A DNA stretch of 64,000 bases from an uncultured Eubacteriales bacterium (GCA_910585875.1 CAJUIK010000003.1:4444-68443); one strand, 5' to 3'; positions 42,752 to 53,249 are shown, counted from the first letter of the stretch. The notes: generated from the letters alone by a model not told the origin. Translations and numbers: made by a program.

Positions 42752-44332
42752 ATGAACAAGAAACTGCGCGTCCTCAGCCTTCTGCTGGTTTTGGCGATGG
42801 CCTTCGGCCTGTTTGCCGGATGCAGCAAAGACGAGCCCGCCGACAAGGGTGATCAACCCGGCGCCGACCAGCCCAAGGACGGCGACAAGCCCTCGGAGCC
42901 TTCCAACAGCGGCGGTAAGGACAGCATCATTATCGCCACCGCCAACGAAACCCCGTCCCTTTCCCCCACAGAACACAACGCCGTGGCCGGTTCTTATATG
43001 AACCTGCTGACCTATAACACTTTGTTCCGGGGCGGCATGGACCTGGAGCCCGAACCCGACTTGGTGGAGAGCTATGAAGCCGTCAGCGAGACGGAATGGC
43101 AGTTCAAAATCAAGCAGGGCGTCAAGTTCCACAACGGCGAAACCATGACGGTGGAAGACGTCAAAGCCTCTCTGGAATGGGCCAAGGGCTTCCCCGAAGT
43201 TAGCCTGTACAACGACGATATCGTCAAGGTGGACGTGATCGACGACGAAACCATCCAAATTACTACTCCGGGCCCGGACGCCATGTTGCTGAGCAACCTG
43301 AGCCACCATGGCAACGCCATCGTGCCCAAATCCCTGATCGACAGCGGCCACGATTTCAATGCCGAGCCCATCGGAACCGGCCCCTATAAGTTTGTCAAAT
43401 GGAACCGGGGCGACAGCGTGGAATTCGAGGCGTTTGAAGAGTTCTTCCGCGGCGCTCCTTCCATCAAGAAGATGGTCTGGAAGACCATCCCCGAAGGATC
43501 CTCCCGGACCATCGCTCTGGAAGCCGGCGAGATCGACTTCATCGTGGAAGTAGAAGCCATGGACGGCGACCGCTTGAAGAGCAACGACAAGCTGACCGTC
43601 ATCGAATACAGCGCCACCAACGAGACTTGGCTGATGCTGAACAACGAGAAGCCCGGCCTGGACAACCAGGACGTGCGCCATGCTATCAATACCGCCATCG
43701 ACAAGGACAGCGTCGTGACTGTGGCCTATAACGGCATGGCCACTCCGGCCATCAGCCAGATGCCCATCAACTTTGAGGGCGCCACGACGGAAAACGCCGA
43801 CGTTTACGACGTGGAAAAGGCCAAAGAGTGGATGGATAAATCCGGCGTGGACCCTGCCTCTGTTGAGATTTCCATCATCTGTTCTGACGACACCAAGAAG
43901 AGGGGCGGCGAAGTCGTCCAGGCCAATCTGAAGGAAATCGGCATCAACGCCCAGATCGAGAGCATGGACCTGGCCACCTATCTGTCCGTCACAACAGAAG
44001 GAAACTACACTGCGGCCATCGGCGGCTATTCCTCCAGCAACCTGCTGGGCTATGTGGTGGGCGTGTACCACTCTAACTCCATCAACGCCTCCAACAAGAC
44101 TCGGTTGAACAACCCCGAGGTCGACGCTCTGATCGACAAGGCCAAGGAAACCTTGGACCCAGCCGACCGCAAAGTCATTATGGAAGAGCTTTCCGCGCTT
44201 CTGAACGAGCTGTGCTCCCAGGCCCCCCTGTGGCAGCCTGTCAGCATGAGGGCTTATGCCGCCGGCCTCCAGGGCGTGCAGGTCAGCGACAGCGGCACCC
44301 TGTATTTTGAGGATTGCTACTGGGCTGAATAA
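42752..44332 (+). CDS. Array SBP A1: family 5 peptide-type substrate-binding lipoprotein
   Basis: 526 residues from ATG 42752 with GAGGTGA upstream (an in-frame GTG three codons earlier lies in that site). Signal peptide and lipobox LFAGCSK, an acidic Gly/Pro/Lys linker to residue 55, then the SBP_bac_5 domain (IATANETPSLSPTEHNAVAG; KFHNGETMTVEDVKASLEW). Carries the invariant array block IPEGSSRTIALEAGEIDFIVE and pocket segment YSATNETWLML. The only array member upstream of the permease genes, so probably the founder receptor (inference). Confidence 0.93.
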   Translation: MNKKLRVLSLLLVLAMAFGLFAGCSKDEPADKGDQPGADQPKDGDKPSEPSNSGGKDSIIIATANETPSLSPTEHNAVAGSYMNLLTYNTLFRGGMDLEPEPDLVESYEAVSETEWQFKIKQGVKFHNGETMTVEDVKASLEWAKGFPEVSLYNDDIVKVDVIDDETIQITTPGPDAMLLSNLSHHGNAIVPKSLIDSGHDFNAEPIGTGPYKFVKWNRGDSVEFEAFEEFFRGAPSIKKMVWKTIPEGSSRTIALEAGEIDFIVEVEAMDGDRLKSNDKLTVIEYSATNETWLMLNNEKPGLDNQDVRHAINTAIDKDSVVTVAYNGMATPAISQMPINFEGATTENADVYDVEKAKEWMDKSGVDPASVEISIICSDDTKKRGGEVVQANLKEIGINAQIESMDLATYLSVTTEGNYTAAIGGYSSSNLLGYVVGVYHSNSINASNKTRLNNPEVDALIDKAKETLDPADRKVIMEELSALLNELCSQAPLWQPVSMRAYAAGLQGVQVSDSGTLYFEDCYWAE

Positions 44333-44373
44333 GCGCGCTTGGCAGAGGGGATCGATTGGGCAAAGCCCGTCGG

Positions 44374-44408
44374 CGCCGCCGCCCCTGGAAAAACCGGGGG
44401 CGGCGGCC
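44374..44408 (+). terminator. GC-rich hairpin after A1 (terminator or mRNA stabiliser)
   Basis: CGCCGCCGCCCC and GGGGGCGGCGG arms. No immediate U-run, so termination is uncertain. Confidence 0.45.
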
Positions 44409-44682
44409 GGCGCGAAGGGGGGCGCCGTCCCGGGCATAAGCCCTTGATTTTGTCAAATCTTTTTTTATCCGGCTTCAGAGGGGCCGCCGCGAGCAAATAT
44501 GTGCAGATTGCCCATAAGGCGCGGCGGAGAAGAGGGGGCAGGATACAAAATGAACAAAAAATGAATTTTTTAACCGGTTGTCCAGCCGGGGGGGCTGTAC
44601 AGATTGCACAAAAATAAAGGGTAAAATTTTACGTTTGGAGCAGAACTGCATAAGAATTGTGAAATAAAACGTAAATTTTCCG

Positions 44683-44711
44683 TTGCAAAAAGAAATTCGA
44701 CAGATTATAAT
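44683..44711 (+). promoter_or_regulatory. Promoter of the array transporter operon
   Basis: TTGCAA (44683-44688), 17-bp spacer, TATAAT (44706-44711). Same design as the SBP promoters. Confidence 0.8.
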
Positions 44712-44913
44712 ACAAGATACAGTTGCTTATGGGAACCATTGGGCGCCGCCGGCGGCGGACCTGAAACCCAACGAAGCGCATTTCACACGCAGGGGCGGGC
44801 CGCGTTCCCTTTCCTGCGCGTGTGGCGATACCCTTTTTGCCGGATGCGCCGCCAACAGAATTGGCAGCGTCCTGTTGGAGGCGCAGGGGCAAAAAACAAC
44901 TTAGGAGGATCTT

Positions 44914-45858
44914 ATGTGGAAATTCATTCTTAAGAGACTGGTTATGATGATCCCCGTGCTGATCGGCGTCACGCTGCTCGTGTACATGATCCTGCATTTC
45001 GCCCCCGGCGACCCGGCGAAGGTTATCCTGGGCGAGCAGGCCACACCCGAGCAGATTGAAGAGCTGAGAGAGCAGCTGGGGCTCAACGACCCGGTGTTGG
45101 TGCAGTACGCCAATTACATTATCAACCTGGTGCAGGGCGATATGGGCATGTCGTACAAGACCAAAGGCCCGGTTTCGGACGAAGTGTTCAACCGGTTCCC
45201 CAACACCATGAAGCTGACGGCCTGCGCTATGCTGCTGGCTGTGGCGGCGGCCGTGCCTCTGGGCGTCGTAGCCGCCGTGAGACAAAACACCTTGTTTGAC
45301 AGCGTGAGCATGATCGTCGCCCTGGTGGGCGTTTCGATGCCCATCTTCTGGCTGGGCCTGCTGCTGATCCTGTTCTTCTCGCTGCGACTGGGCTGGTTCC
45401 CATCCTCCGGCAGCGAAGGGTGGAAGAGCATCGTGCTGCCCGCCGTTGCTCTGGGCTTTAACCACATGGCGTCCATCGCCAGAACAACTCGTTCTTCCAT
45501 GCTGGAAACCATCCGCGCGGACTATATCCGCACCGTGCGCGCCAAGGGCGTGGCCTACAGCAAGGCCATCACCAAGCACGCGCTGAAAAACGCGCTGATC
45601 CCCACCATCACCGTTATCGGCCTGCAGATCGGCTTTATGCTGGGCGGCTCGGTGCTGACAGAGACAGTGTTCGCATGGCCTGGCGTCGGCCGTTTGATGG
45701 TGGACTCCATCAATGGCCGCGATATCCCCATGGTTATGGGTTGTATGATCCTGGTCTGCGCCACGTTCTCCTTCGTAAACTTGATCGTGGACCTGCTGTA
45801 CGCAGCGGTGGATCCGCGGATTAAGTCCCAGTACAAGTCAGGGGGTAAGAGCAAATGA
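44914..45858 (+). CDS. Array transporter permease, DppB type
   Basis: 314 residues, six helices: MWKFILKRLVMMIPVLIGVT start, FAPGDPAKVILGEQAT loop, coupling loop (YIRTVRAKGVAYSKAITKHA), AWPGVGRLMVDSI and final VDPRIKS. TTAGGAGG before ATG 44914. First gene of the four-gene transporter operon that lies inside the SBP array and is the obvious partner for all nine receptors. Confidence 0.94.
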   Translation: MWKFILKRLVMMIPVLIGVTLLVYMILHFAPGDPAKVILGEQATPEQIEELREQLGLNDPVLVQYANYIINLVQGDMGMSYKTKGPVSDEVFNRFPNTMKLTACAMLLAVAAAVPLGVVAAVRQNTLFDSVSMIVALVGVSMPIFWLGLLLILFFSLRLGWFPSSGSEGWKSIVLPAVALGFNHMASIARTTRSSMLETIRADYIRTVRAKGVAYSKAITKHALKNALIPTITVIGLQIGFMLGGSVLTETVFAWPGVGRLMVDSINGRDIPMVMGCMILVCATFSFVNLIVDLLYAAVDPRIKSQYKSGGKSK

Positions 45859-46745
45859 GTAAGGGAAATAACAACGCCAACGCCGCCACAAGCACGAAAA
45901 AGCATGGCCAGATGTACGACGTTTGGCGTCATCTGAAAAGAAACAAAGGCGCTATGCTGGGTTTGGCCATCGTGGTTCTGCTGATCCTGATGGTGACTTT
46001 CGCCGGCGTGCTGTATGATTATGAAGAAGTCGTCATCAAGCAGGATATCGCCAACCGCCTGCAGTCTCCCTCCGGGGCCCATCCCTTCGGCACAGACGAA
46101 ATGGGCCGCGACATCATGGCGAGAATCTTCCACGGCGCCCGCATGAGCTTGGGCATCAGCGTGGTGGCCGTCTGCTTCTCCTTGGTGGTGGGCGGCATCC
46201 TGGGCGCTTCCGCCGGCTTCTTCGGCGGCAAGGTGGATATGATCATCATGCGCTGCATGGACATCCTGCTGGCTATTCCCAACATCCTGCTGGCCATCAC
46301 CATCGTGGCCGCGCTGGGCGCCAGCAACTTCAACTTGATCATCGCGCTGACGATTTCCAGCGTGCCCGGCTTTTCCCGTATCGTCCGCGGCGCAGTGCTG
46401 ACCGTCCGCGATTCTGAGTACATCGAAGCCGCCCGCGCCATCGGCGCCAAAAACGGCAGAATTATTCTGAGCCACGTTATTCCCAACTGTATGGGCCCCA
46501 TCCTGGTTCAGACGACGCTGAACGTCGGCGGCACCATCCTTTCCACCGCCGGCTTGAGCTTCCTGGGCCTGGGCGTTCAGGCTCCCCGTCCCGAATGGGG
46601 CGCGATGCTGTCCGGCGGCAGAACGTATATCCGCGATTACAGCTATATCACCATGTTCCCCGGCTGCATGATCATGATCACGATTCTGAGCCTGAACCTG
46701 TTGGGCGACGGTCTGCGTGACGCGCTGGATCCGAGACTGAAGTAA
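45855..46745 (+). CDS. Array transporter permease, DppC type
   Basis: 296 residues. Polar Asn/Thr/Lys-rich N-terminus, OppC_N helix, GTDEMGRDIMARIFHGARMS, EAA loop (SEYIEAARAIGAKNGRI) and GDGLRDALDPRLK. Its ATG overlaps the DppB-type stop (ATGA). Heterodimerises with the previous gene product. Confidence 0.94.
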   Translation: MSKGNNNANAATSTKKHGQMYDVWRHLKRNKGAMLGLAIVVLLILMVTFAGVLYDYEEVVIKQDIANRLQSPSGAHPFGTDEMGRDIMARIFHGARMSLGISVVAVCFSLVVGGILGASAGFFGGKVDMIIMRCMDILLAIPNILLAITIVAALGASNFNLIIALTISSVPGFSRIVRGAVLTVRDSEYIEAARAIGAKNGRIILSHVIPNCMGPILVQTTLNVGGTILSTAGLSFLGLGVQAPRPEWGAMLSGGRTYIRDYSYITMFPGCMIMITILSLNLLGDGLRDALDPRLK

Positions 46746-46763
46746 GACAGGAGGAAAAAAGCG

Positions 46764-47771
46764 ATGAGTGACAAAAAGAACCTTGCTGTTGAAATCAAGG
46801 ATCTGGTGGTGGAATTCCGCACGGACGACGCCACCGTCCAGGCGGTAAACGGGCTGGATCTTGAGATTGAAAAGGGCAAAACCCTGGGCCTGGTAGGCGA
46901 GACCGGCGCTGGCAAGACCACCACCGGCCTGTCCATCCTGCGCCTGATTCCCGACCCCCCGGGAAAAATCGTGGGCGGCACCGTCAAGCTCAACGGCGAG
47001 GATATTTTCGCCAAGACGGAAAAAGAAATGGAAAAGGTCCGCGGCAATCAGGTGTCCATGATATTCCAGGATCCCATGACTTCCCTGGACCCCGTTATAA
47101 CAGTAGAAGACCAGATCGCCGAGGTTGTGGAGCTCCATGAAAATGTGAACCACGCCAAGGCTGTGGAACGCGCCAGAGAGATGCTGGAGCTGGTTGGTAT
47201 TCCGGGCGAACGCGGCACCGAGTATCCCCACCAGTTCTCCGGCGGCATGAAGCAGCGCGTGGTTATCGCCATTGCGCTGGCCTGCTCCCCCGGCCTGCTG
47301 ATCGCCGACGAGCCCACCACGGCTCTGGACGTGACGATTCAGGCCCAGGTGCTGGAGATGATGAAAAACCTGAAAGAGCAGTATAACACCTCTATGCTCA
47401 TGATCACCCATGACCTGGGCATTGTGGCCGAAATCTGCGACACGGTTTCCATCATCTACGCCGGCCGTATTGTGGAGCACGGCAACCTGGAAGATGTGTT
47501 TGATTATACCCGCCATCCGTATACAGAGGGCCTGTTCAACTCCCTGCCCGACCTGGATCACCGGGAGCAGCGGCTGAAGCCCATCAAGGGCCTGATGCCC
47601 GACCCCAGCAACCTGCCGGCAGGCTGCGCCTTCTGCCCCCGCTGCGATTACGCCATGGAAATCTGCAAAACCCAGAAGCCCAAGCGCGTTTACCGCAACG
47701 AGGAGCATTATGTGGAGTGCCACCTGTATAACGAAGAGAATATCAAGGAAGGGATGTTGAACCGGAAATGA
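46764..47771 (+). CDS. Array transporter ATPase, DppD type
   Basis: 335 residues. Walker [10 protein letters not shown]-loop FQDP, signature FSGGMKQR, Walker [13 protein letters not shown]-loop THD, and the C-terminal oligopeptide domain with [14 protein letters not shown] (possible iron-sulfur site). GGAGG before ATG 46764. Overlaps the next ATPase gene by ATGA. Confidence 0.94.
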   Translation: MSDKKNLAVEIKDLVVEFRTDDATVQAVNGLDLEIEKGKTLGLVGETGAGKTTTGLSILRLIPDPPGKIVGGTVKLNGEDIFAKTEKEMEKVRGNQVSMIFQDPMTSLDPVITVEDQIAEVVELHENVNHAKAVERAREMLELVGIPGERGTEYPHQFSGGMKQRVVIAIALACSPGLLIADEPTTALDVTIQAQVLEMMKNLKEQYNTSMLMITHDLGIVAEICDTVSIIYAGRIVEHGNLEDVFDYTRHPYTEGLFNSLPDLDHREQRLKPIKGLMPDPSNLPAGCAFCPRCDYAMEICKTQKPKRVYRNEEHYVECHLYNEENIKEGMLNRK

Positions 47772-48724
47772 GCGAACAGAGAGCACTGTTAGACGTAAGG
47801 GGCCTCAAAAAGTACTTTAGTACTCCCAGAGGTATGCTTCACGCGGTCGACGACGTCACCTTCACCATCGAAAAGGGCAAGACCCTGGGCGTTGTGGGCG
47901 AATCCGGCTGCGGCAAGTCCACCACCGGCCGGGCCATCCTGCGCCTGCTGGAGCCCACAGGCGGCGAAGTGCTGTTTGAGGGCGAAGACCTGGCCAAACT
48001 GAGCAAAGAAGAGATGCGCAAAAAGAGAAAGGACCTGCAGATTATCTTCCAGGACCCCTTCTCCTCTCTGAACCCCAGAAAGACCATCAGCCAGACCATC
48101 GCTGAGCCTCTGCTGCTGAACAAAATGGTCAGCGACAAGAAGCAGCTGCAAGAGCGGGTGCTGGAGCTGATGTCCACCGTGGGCCTGGCGGAGAGACTGT
48201 ACAACACTTATCCTCACGAGCTGGACGGCGGCCGCCGGCAGAGAATCGGCATCGCCCGCGCTCTGTCCGTTAGCCCCAAGTTCATCGTGTGCGACGAACC
48301 TGTTTCCGCTCTGGACGTTTCCATTCAGGCCCAGATTCTGAACCTGATGGAAGACCTGCAGGAGCAGATGGGTCTGACTTATATGTTCATCACCCATGAC
48401 TTGTCCGTCGTCAACCACTTCTCTGACGACATTGCGGTTATGTACCTGGGCAAGCTGATTGAAAAGGCGCCCTCTGACGAACTGTTTAAGAACCCCACCC
48501 ATCCCTATACCAAGGCTCTGCTGAGCGCGATTCCTCTACCCAATATCCACAAGAAGACAGAGCGGATCCTGCTGAAGGGCGAAATTACCAGCCCCATCGA
48601 GCCCAAGCCTGTGTGCCGTTTCGCCAATCGGTGCAACTATGCCACAGACCGCTGCCGCGGCGAGGAGCCCAAGCTGAAGGAGATCAGCCCGGGCCACTTC
48701 GTTTCCTGCTTCCTGGCAGACTAA
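47768..48724 (+). CDS. Array transporter ATPase, DppF type
   Basis: 318 residues. Walker [10 protein letters not shown], Walker [12 protein letters not shown]-loop THD and C-terminal [14 protein letters not shown]. The ABC signature reads LDGGRRQR instead of LSGGQRQR; the Ser-to-Asp change at a nucleotide-contacting position is unusual and may make this site weak. Followed by a strong terminator. Confidence 0.93.
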   Translation: MSEQRALLDVRGLKKYFSTPRGMLHAVDDVTFTIEKGKTLGVVGESGCGKSTTGRAILRLLEPTGGEVLFEGEDLAKLSKEEMRKKRKDLQIIFQDPFSSLNPRKTISQTIAEPLLLNKMVSDKKQLQERVLELMSTVGLAERLYNTYPHELDGGRRQRIGIARALSVSPKFIVCDEPVSALDVSIQAQILNLMEDLQEQMGLTYMFITHDLSVVNHFSDDIAVMYLGKLIEKAPSDELFKNPTHPYTKALLSAIPLPNIHKKTERILLKGEITSPIEPKPVCRFANRCNYATDRCRGEEPKLKEISPGHFVSCFLAD

Positions 48725-48744
48725 AACTGAATTTCCACATGGGA

Positions 48745-48775
48745 GGCCGGCGCGAAAAAATCGCGCCGGCCTTTT
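48745..48775 (+). terminator. Terminator of the array transporter operon
   Basis: GGCCGGCGCGA-AAAAA-TCGCGCCGGCCTTTT. Confidence 0.85.
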
Positions 48776-49149
48776 CATGCAGGTCGGCTGGGAAGGCGTC
48801 TGCCGCGCGGGCGCAGACAGCCGCGCTTCGGCCCCTGAAACGAAACAAGGGAAGAGTCCGTTGCTTTTTTACGGAGAGTAAATTGGTTAAATTCTATAAA
48901 AAATACAGCGATTGATTGTGCAATTTGTAGAAACAGAGTACGCAAGATAAGAGGAAAACGGTCCTTTCCACGCTTGTCCGGCAAATTCAGCAAAACCATC
49001 GAAAAAGCCCAGCCTATTTTATGAAATTTTCACAAAAATCCGGCAAGTATGAAGAAAATATAAACAGAATATTATCAAGAATGAAGAAATCCCTTTCTGC
49101 TGAACCTGAAAAATGAAGGTAAAATATATGCGTATCTTGCGCCGCAGGA

Positions 49150-49178
49150 TTGCCAAAGGAAGGAATGGGCTTTATAAT
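49150..49178 (+). promoter_or_regulatory. Promoter of array SBP A2
   Basis: TTGCCA (49150-49155), 17-bp spacer, TATAAT (49173-49178). Confidence 0.75.
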
Positions 49179-49289
49179 GGCTATATCAACCAGAGGGACG
49201 CCGGGGCTCTCGAGCCGGCGTTTCCATTCGATCCCCTATCCAGCGCCGCGGCGGCTGTTGCGGCAAATCCTGAAGATGAGGTGAAAGGT

Positions 49290-50849
49290 ATGAGTAAGAG
49301 AAGGTTTATCAGCATTCTGGCCCTTTTAGCCATCACAGTCAGCCTGTTTGCGGGCGTGGCTGGGTGCAACAAGGGAGAGGAGCCCAACGAGCCCGGCCAG
49401 AGCGGGAACGGCGGCGGAGGCAAGGCGTCCTCGAAGGACACCATTATCATCGCAACCATGAGCGAACCTCCTTCCCTGACCAACAACGAACACAGCGCCG
49501 TGGCCAGCAACTATATGAACCTGCTGACTTATGAGGGCCTGCTGCGGCAGGGCATGGATTTGCAGCCCGAGCCCGGCTTGGCCGAATCTTGGGAAGCCGT
49601 CAGCGACACCGAGTGGGATTTCAAGATTCGTAAGGGCGTCAAGTTCCACAACGGCGAAGAGATGACGGTGGAAGACGTCAAAGCGTCGCTGGATTGGGCC
49701 CAGCAATTCCCGCTGATTAAAACCAGCACAGAGAACATCAAGCAAGTGGATATCATCGACGACGAGACCGTCCGCGTCACCACTTTTGAGCCTTGCGCGG
49801 TTATTTTGAGCAACCTGACCGGCAGAGCCAACGCCATCGTCCCCAAGAAACTGATTGACGAAGGCAACAACTTCAACGACAATCCCATCGGCACCGGCCC
49901 CTATAAGTTCACAAAGTGGACCATGGGCGACAGCATTGAATTTGAAGCTTTTGACGATTACTGGGGCGGCGCGCCTGCCATTAAACATATGATCTGGAAG
50001 ATCATCCCCGAAGGTTCTTCCCGGACCATCGCCCTGGAAGCCGGCGAAATCGACTTCATCATCGAGGTGGAGCAGATGGACCTGGACCGGCTGGAGGGCA
50101 ACAAGGATATCACCGTTCTACGCTATGACGCCACCGACACAAACTTCATGACCCTGAACTTTGAGAAGGGCTTCAGCGACCCCAACCTGCGCCACGCCAT
50201 CAACTCCGCTATCGACAAAGACAGCGTCATCGCTGTGGCGGCCAACGGCTTGGGCGTCCCGATGCTGGGGCAGACTCCTCCCAACCTGATCGGCTCCTTT
50301 GAGGAGAATGCGGATAAATATGACCCGGCCAAGGCAAAAGAGTATCTGGACAAATCCGGCGTGGATCCCAAGAGCGTGACTCTGTCCATCATCTGCTCCA
50401 ACGATATGAAGAAGAGAGCGGCAGAGGTAATCCAGGCCAATCTGAAAGAGCATTTGGGCATTGACGCCGCCATCGAGAGCATGGATCTGGCCACCTATCT
50501 GTCCTCCACCTCCGAAGGCAACTTCACCGCCTGCATCGGCGGCACCAACTCCACAGAAACTGTGGGTTATATCAAATATCAGTTCCACAGCAGCGCCATC
50601 GGCGGCGCCAACCGCTCTCGCTTTGTGGATTCCCATGTGGACGAGACGGTGGAACATCTGCTCACCGTTTTGGACGACGACGATCGGTATGCCCAGTGTG
50701 AAGAGCTGTGCGCCTATCTGAACGATCAGTGCGTGGTAGTCCCCCTGTGGCAGCCCATCTCCCTGCGCGCTTTCAGCTCCAAGCTGAAAGGCGTGGAAGT
50801 GAACGCCGGCGGCACTGTGTATTTCGAGAAGTGCTATTGGGAAGACTAA
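49290..50849 (+). CDS. Array SBP A2: family 5 substrate-binding lipoprotein
   Basis: 519 residues from ATG 49290, with GATGAGGTGA upstream; a longer in-frame reading extends over the promoter and is rejected. Signal peptide LALLAITVSLFAGVAGC differs from most array members but matches A3. Pocket segment YDATDTNFMTLNFEKGF replaces the common LNNEKPGLDN block; also NDMKKRAAEVIQANLKEHLGI. With A3 it forms a separate subfamily, so different ligands are expected. Confidence 0.93.
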   Translation: MSKRRFISILALLAITVSLFAGVAGCNKGEEPNEPGQSGNGGGGKASSKDTIIIATMSEPPSLTNNEHSAVASNYMNLLTYEGLLRQGMDLQPEPGLAESWEAVSDTEWDFKIRKGVKFHNGEEMTVEDVKASLDWAQQFPLIKTSTENIKQVDIIDDETVRVTTFEPCAVILSNLTGRANAIVPKKLIDEGNNFNDNPIGTGPYKFTKWTMGDSIEFEAFDDYWGGAPAIKHMIWKIIPEGSSRTIALEAGEIDFIIEVEQMDLDRLEGNKDITVLRYDATDTNFMTLNFEKGFSDPNLRHAINSAIDKDSVIAVAANGLGVPMLGQTPPNLIGSFEENADKYDPAKAKEYLDKSGVDPKSVTLSIICSNDMKKRAAEVIQANLKEHLGIDAAIESMDLATYLSSTSEGNFTACIGGTNSTETVGYIKYQFHSSAIGGANRSRFVDSHVDETVEHLLTVLDDDDRYAQCEELCAYLNDQCVVVPLWQPISLRAFSSKLKGVEVNAGGTVYFEKCYWED

Positions 50850-50883
50850 TTCCCCTCAAACTGGAAAACAGAATGTCAAAGCC

Positions 50884-50914
50884 AAAGACGGGCCGAAAGG
50901 CCCGTCTTTTTTTT
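50884..50914 (+). terminator. Terminator of A2
   Basis: AAAGACGGGCC-GAAA-GGCCCGTCTTTTTTTT. Confidence 0.92.
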
Positions 50915-51207
50915 GCGCGGACAAGGGGATGGGCAGGCGCCAAATTTGCGGCGGAGAATTTGGGCAGATTGCACAAAGGGTGAAAGCACAAATAAACGCA
51001 ATTTATGAAAATTGAAACACAGCTGAAACAACTTTGGAAGAAATGGAGAAATTGCCCCGGTAGATTTCGTCATATTTCACAAAAAAACAATGATTTCGTA
51101 GCAAGCATTAAAAATCTATTGTGCAAAATAGCCGCTTAGAGCTAAGGAGAAGGCGGATAAAATAGGGCATATTGACGAAAAAAGTGTGCGTTCCTTGCGC
51201 AGGGGGC

Positions 51208-51236
51208 TTGCTCTGCAAAGGGAGGGGCCCTATAAT
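51208..51236 (+). promoter_or_regulatory. Promoter of array SBP A3
   Basis: TTGCTC (51208-51213), 17-bp spacer, TATAAT (51231-51236). Confidence 0.7.
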
Positions 51237-51343
51237 AGGGGTATCAGGCAGGGGTTTCCACAAAAGCAAACCAGGGAAGCGCGCCGGCCTGGGCCGTATC
51301 CACCAGGCGGCAAAGGCCGCCCGATTGATGAGAGGTGAAAGAT

Positions 51344-52897
51344 ATGAGTAAAAGAAAACGTTTGGTCAGCATCCTGGCCCTGGCGGCTATCACAGTCAGC
51401 CTGTTCGCAGGCGTAGCCGGATGTAACAAAGAGGAATCCCCTGGAGGGACAGGGGGGAATGAAGCGAAAAAATCCTCCAAAGACACCATCGTGATCGCCA
51501 CCATGAGCGAGACGCCCTCTTTGACAAACAACGAACACAGCGCCGTAGCCGGCGGCTATATGAATATTCTGACGTATGAAGGCCTGCTGTTCCGCGATAT
51601 GGATATGCAGCCCAAGCCCTGTTTGGCGGAGTCCTATGAGGCCGTCAGCGACACCGAGTGGGATTTCAAAATCCGCAAGGGCGTCAAGTTCCACAATGGC
51701 GAAGAGATGACGGTGGAAGACGTCAAGGCGTCGCTGGATTGGGCCCAGCAATTCCCGCTGATTAAGACCAGCACGGAGAACATCAAACAGGTGGATATCA
51801 TCGACGACGAAACCGTCCGCATCACCACCTTCGGCCCCTGCGCCATCATTCTGGACAATCTGTGCGGCACTTCCAACGCCATCGTGCCCAAGTCTTTGAT
51901 TGATTCTGGCAACAACTTCAATGAAAACCCTGTCGGTACCGGCCCCTACGTTTTCAAAAAGTGGAACATGGGCGACAGCATTGAGTTCGAGGCCTTTGAA
52001 GATTATTGGGAAGGCGAACCCGCCATCAAGCATATGACTTGGAAGATCATCCCCGAAGGCTCTTCCCGGACTATCGCCTTGGAAGCCGGCGAAATCGATT
52101 TCATCGTGGAAGTGGAACAGATGGACATCGAGCGGCTGGAGAACAACGACGATCTGGTGGTTTATAAATATGAAGCCACCGACTTCAACTTTATGCAGGT
52201 CAATCATGAAAAAGGAAACCTGGGCAACCCGCTGGTGCGCCATGCCATCAATTCCGCTATCGATAAAGACAGCGTAGTCACTGTGGCCGCCAACAACCTG
52301 GGCACTCCTTCCAAATGCCAGACGCCTACAAACCTGATCGGCAGCTATGATGAAAACGCCGACGTTTACGACCCGGCCAAGGCCAAAGAGTATCTGGCCC
52401 AATCCAATGTGAACCCCAAGGATATCACATTCTCCATCATTTGCTCCAACGACATGAAAAAGAGAGCGGGCGAAGTGATTCAGGCCAATCTGAAAGAGCA
52501 TTTGGGTATTGATTGCTCCCTGGAAAGCATGGATTTAGCCACCTATCTTTCCGCCACGACCGAGGGCAATTTCACCGCCTGTATCGGCGGCTATAACACC
52601 ACAGACCAGGTGCTCTTTACCAAGGGTATGTACCACAGCCAGTCCATCGGCGGTTCCAACAGAAGCCGCCTCAACGACCCCAAGGTGGACGAGCTGATTG
52701 AAAAGGCCCTGGTCACCCTGGATAACGATGAGCGCTACGCCATTATGGAGGAACTGAACGAATACCTGAATGAAGTCTGCCCCCTGGTGCCTCTGTGGCA
52801 GCCTGTCGCCCTGCGGGCTTACAACAAGAACCTGAAGGGCGTGGAAGTCAACGCCGTAGGCAACCTGTACTTCAAGAACTGCTATTGGGAGGAATAA
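51344..52897 (+). CDS. Array SBP A3: family 5 substrate-binding lipoprotein
   Basis: 517 residues from ATG 51344 (GAGGTGAAAGAT upstream). Lipobox GVAGCNK like A2. Shares with A2 the block SLDWAQQFPLIKTSTENIKQ, but its pocket segment is YEATDFNFMQVNHEKGNLGN and it has an extra residue there. Closest relative is A2 by eye. Confidence 0.93.
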   Translation: MSKRKRLVSILALAAITVSLFAGVAGCNKEESPGGTGGNEAKKSSKDTIVIATMSETPSLTNNEHSAVAGGYMNILTYEGLLFRDMDMQPKPCLAESYEAVSDTEWDFKIRKGVKFHNGEEMTVEDVKASLDWAQQFPLIKTSTENIKQVDIIDDETVRITTFGPCAIILDNLCGTSNAIVPKSLIDSGNNFNENPVGTGPYVFKKWNMGDSIEFEAFEDYWEGEPAIKHMTWKIIPEGSSRTIALEAGEIDFIVEVEQMDIERLENNDDLVVYKYEATDFNFMQVNHEKGNLGNPLVRHAINSAIDKDSVVTVAANNLGTPSKCQTPTNLIGSYDENADVYDPAKAKEYLAQSNVNPKDITFSIICSNDMKKRAGEVIQANLKEHLGIDCSLESMDLATYLSATTEGNFTACIGGYNTTDQVLFTKGMYHSQSIGGSNRSRLNDPKVDELIEKALVTLDNDERYAIMEELNEYLNEVCPLVPLWQPVALRAYNKNLKGVEVNAVGNLYFKNCYWEE

Positions 52898-52949
52898 TCC
52901 CTCGCCAGGCAAGGCTGAATTTTTTGCAAATTTCCCCTTTTGATTGGAC

Positions 52950-52980
52950 AAGGCGGGGATTCGGCCCCGCCTTATTTTTA
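52950..52980 (+). terminator. Terminator of A3
   Basis: AAGGCGGGG-ATTCGG-CCCCGCCTT then ATTTTTA. Confidence 0.85.
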
Positions 52981-53220
52981 ACGGTTTTCAGGGCTGTTTT
53001 TTCACAAATATAAAGTTTGAGATTGGCGGGGAGAGAACGGGCAAATTTGGGCAGTTTGCACAAAAAGTATCCGTTGGTTTATCGGGATTTTACGGAAAAT
53101 CCGGGAAATATCGAAAAATCCGAAGAACGACAGGGGATTGATAGGGAAAACGGAAGCTGCGTTTTTGCGCAAAATGACGAATGATTTCACACAAACGAAA
53201 AAAATATTTAAAAAACCTCA

Positions 53221-53249
53221 TTGAAACCGGCGGGGTTTTCGATTATAAT
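53221..53249 (+). promoter_or_regulatory. Promoter of array SBP A4
   Basis: TTGAAA (53221-53226), 17-bp spacer, TATAAT (53244-53249). Confidence 0.8.

Larger units (their letters stand above)
44333..44913 (+). other. Gap A1 to dppB: GC hairpin, TTGCACAA motif, dppB promoter
   Basis: A very GC-rich hairpin (44374-44408), a T-rich stretch at 44456-44468, a CAGATTGCACAAA motif at 44602-44614, the dppB promoter, and a 200-base leader with a GCCGCCGGCGGC hairpin near 44745. Transporter genes therefore appear to be transcribed apart from A1. Confidence 0.65.
48725..49289 (+). other. Gap dppF to A2: terminator, TTGTGCAA motif, A2 promoter
   Basis: Terminator 48745-48775, AT-rich DNA with TTGTGCAA at 48916-48923, A2 promoter, and a leader hairpin (ACGCCGG / CCGGCGT, 49199-49222). 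Confidence 0.7.
50850..51343 (+). other. Gap A2 to A3: terminator, two TTGTGCAA motifs, A3 promoter
   Basis: Terminator, TTGCACAA at 50969-50976 (within CAGATTGCACAAA), TTGTGCAA at 51119-51126, A3 promoter, and a leader with GGCGGC-AAAG-GCCGCC. Confidence 0.7.

Noticed and set aside
45555..47786. 743-codon minus-strand frame across the array transporter genes
   Set aside because: Antisense shadow of three clear ABC genes; His/Gln-rich nonsense composition.
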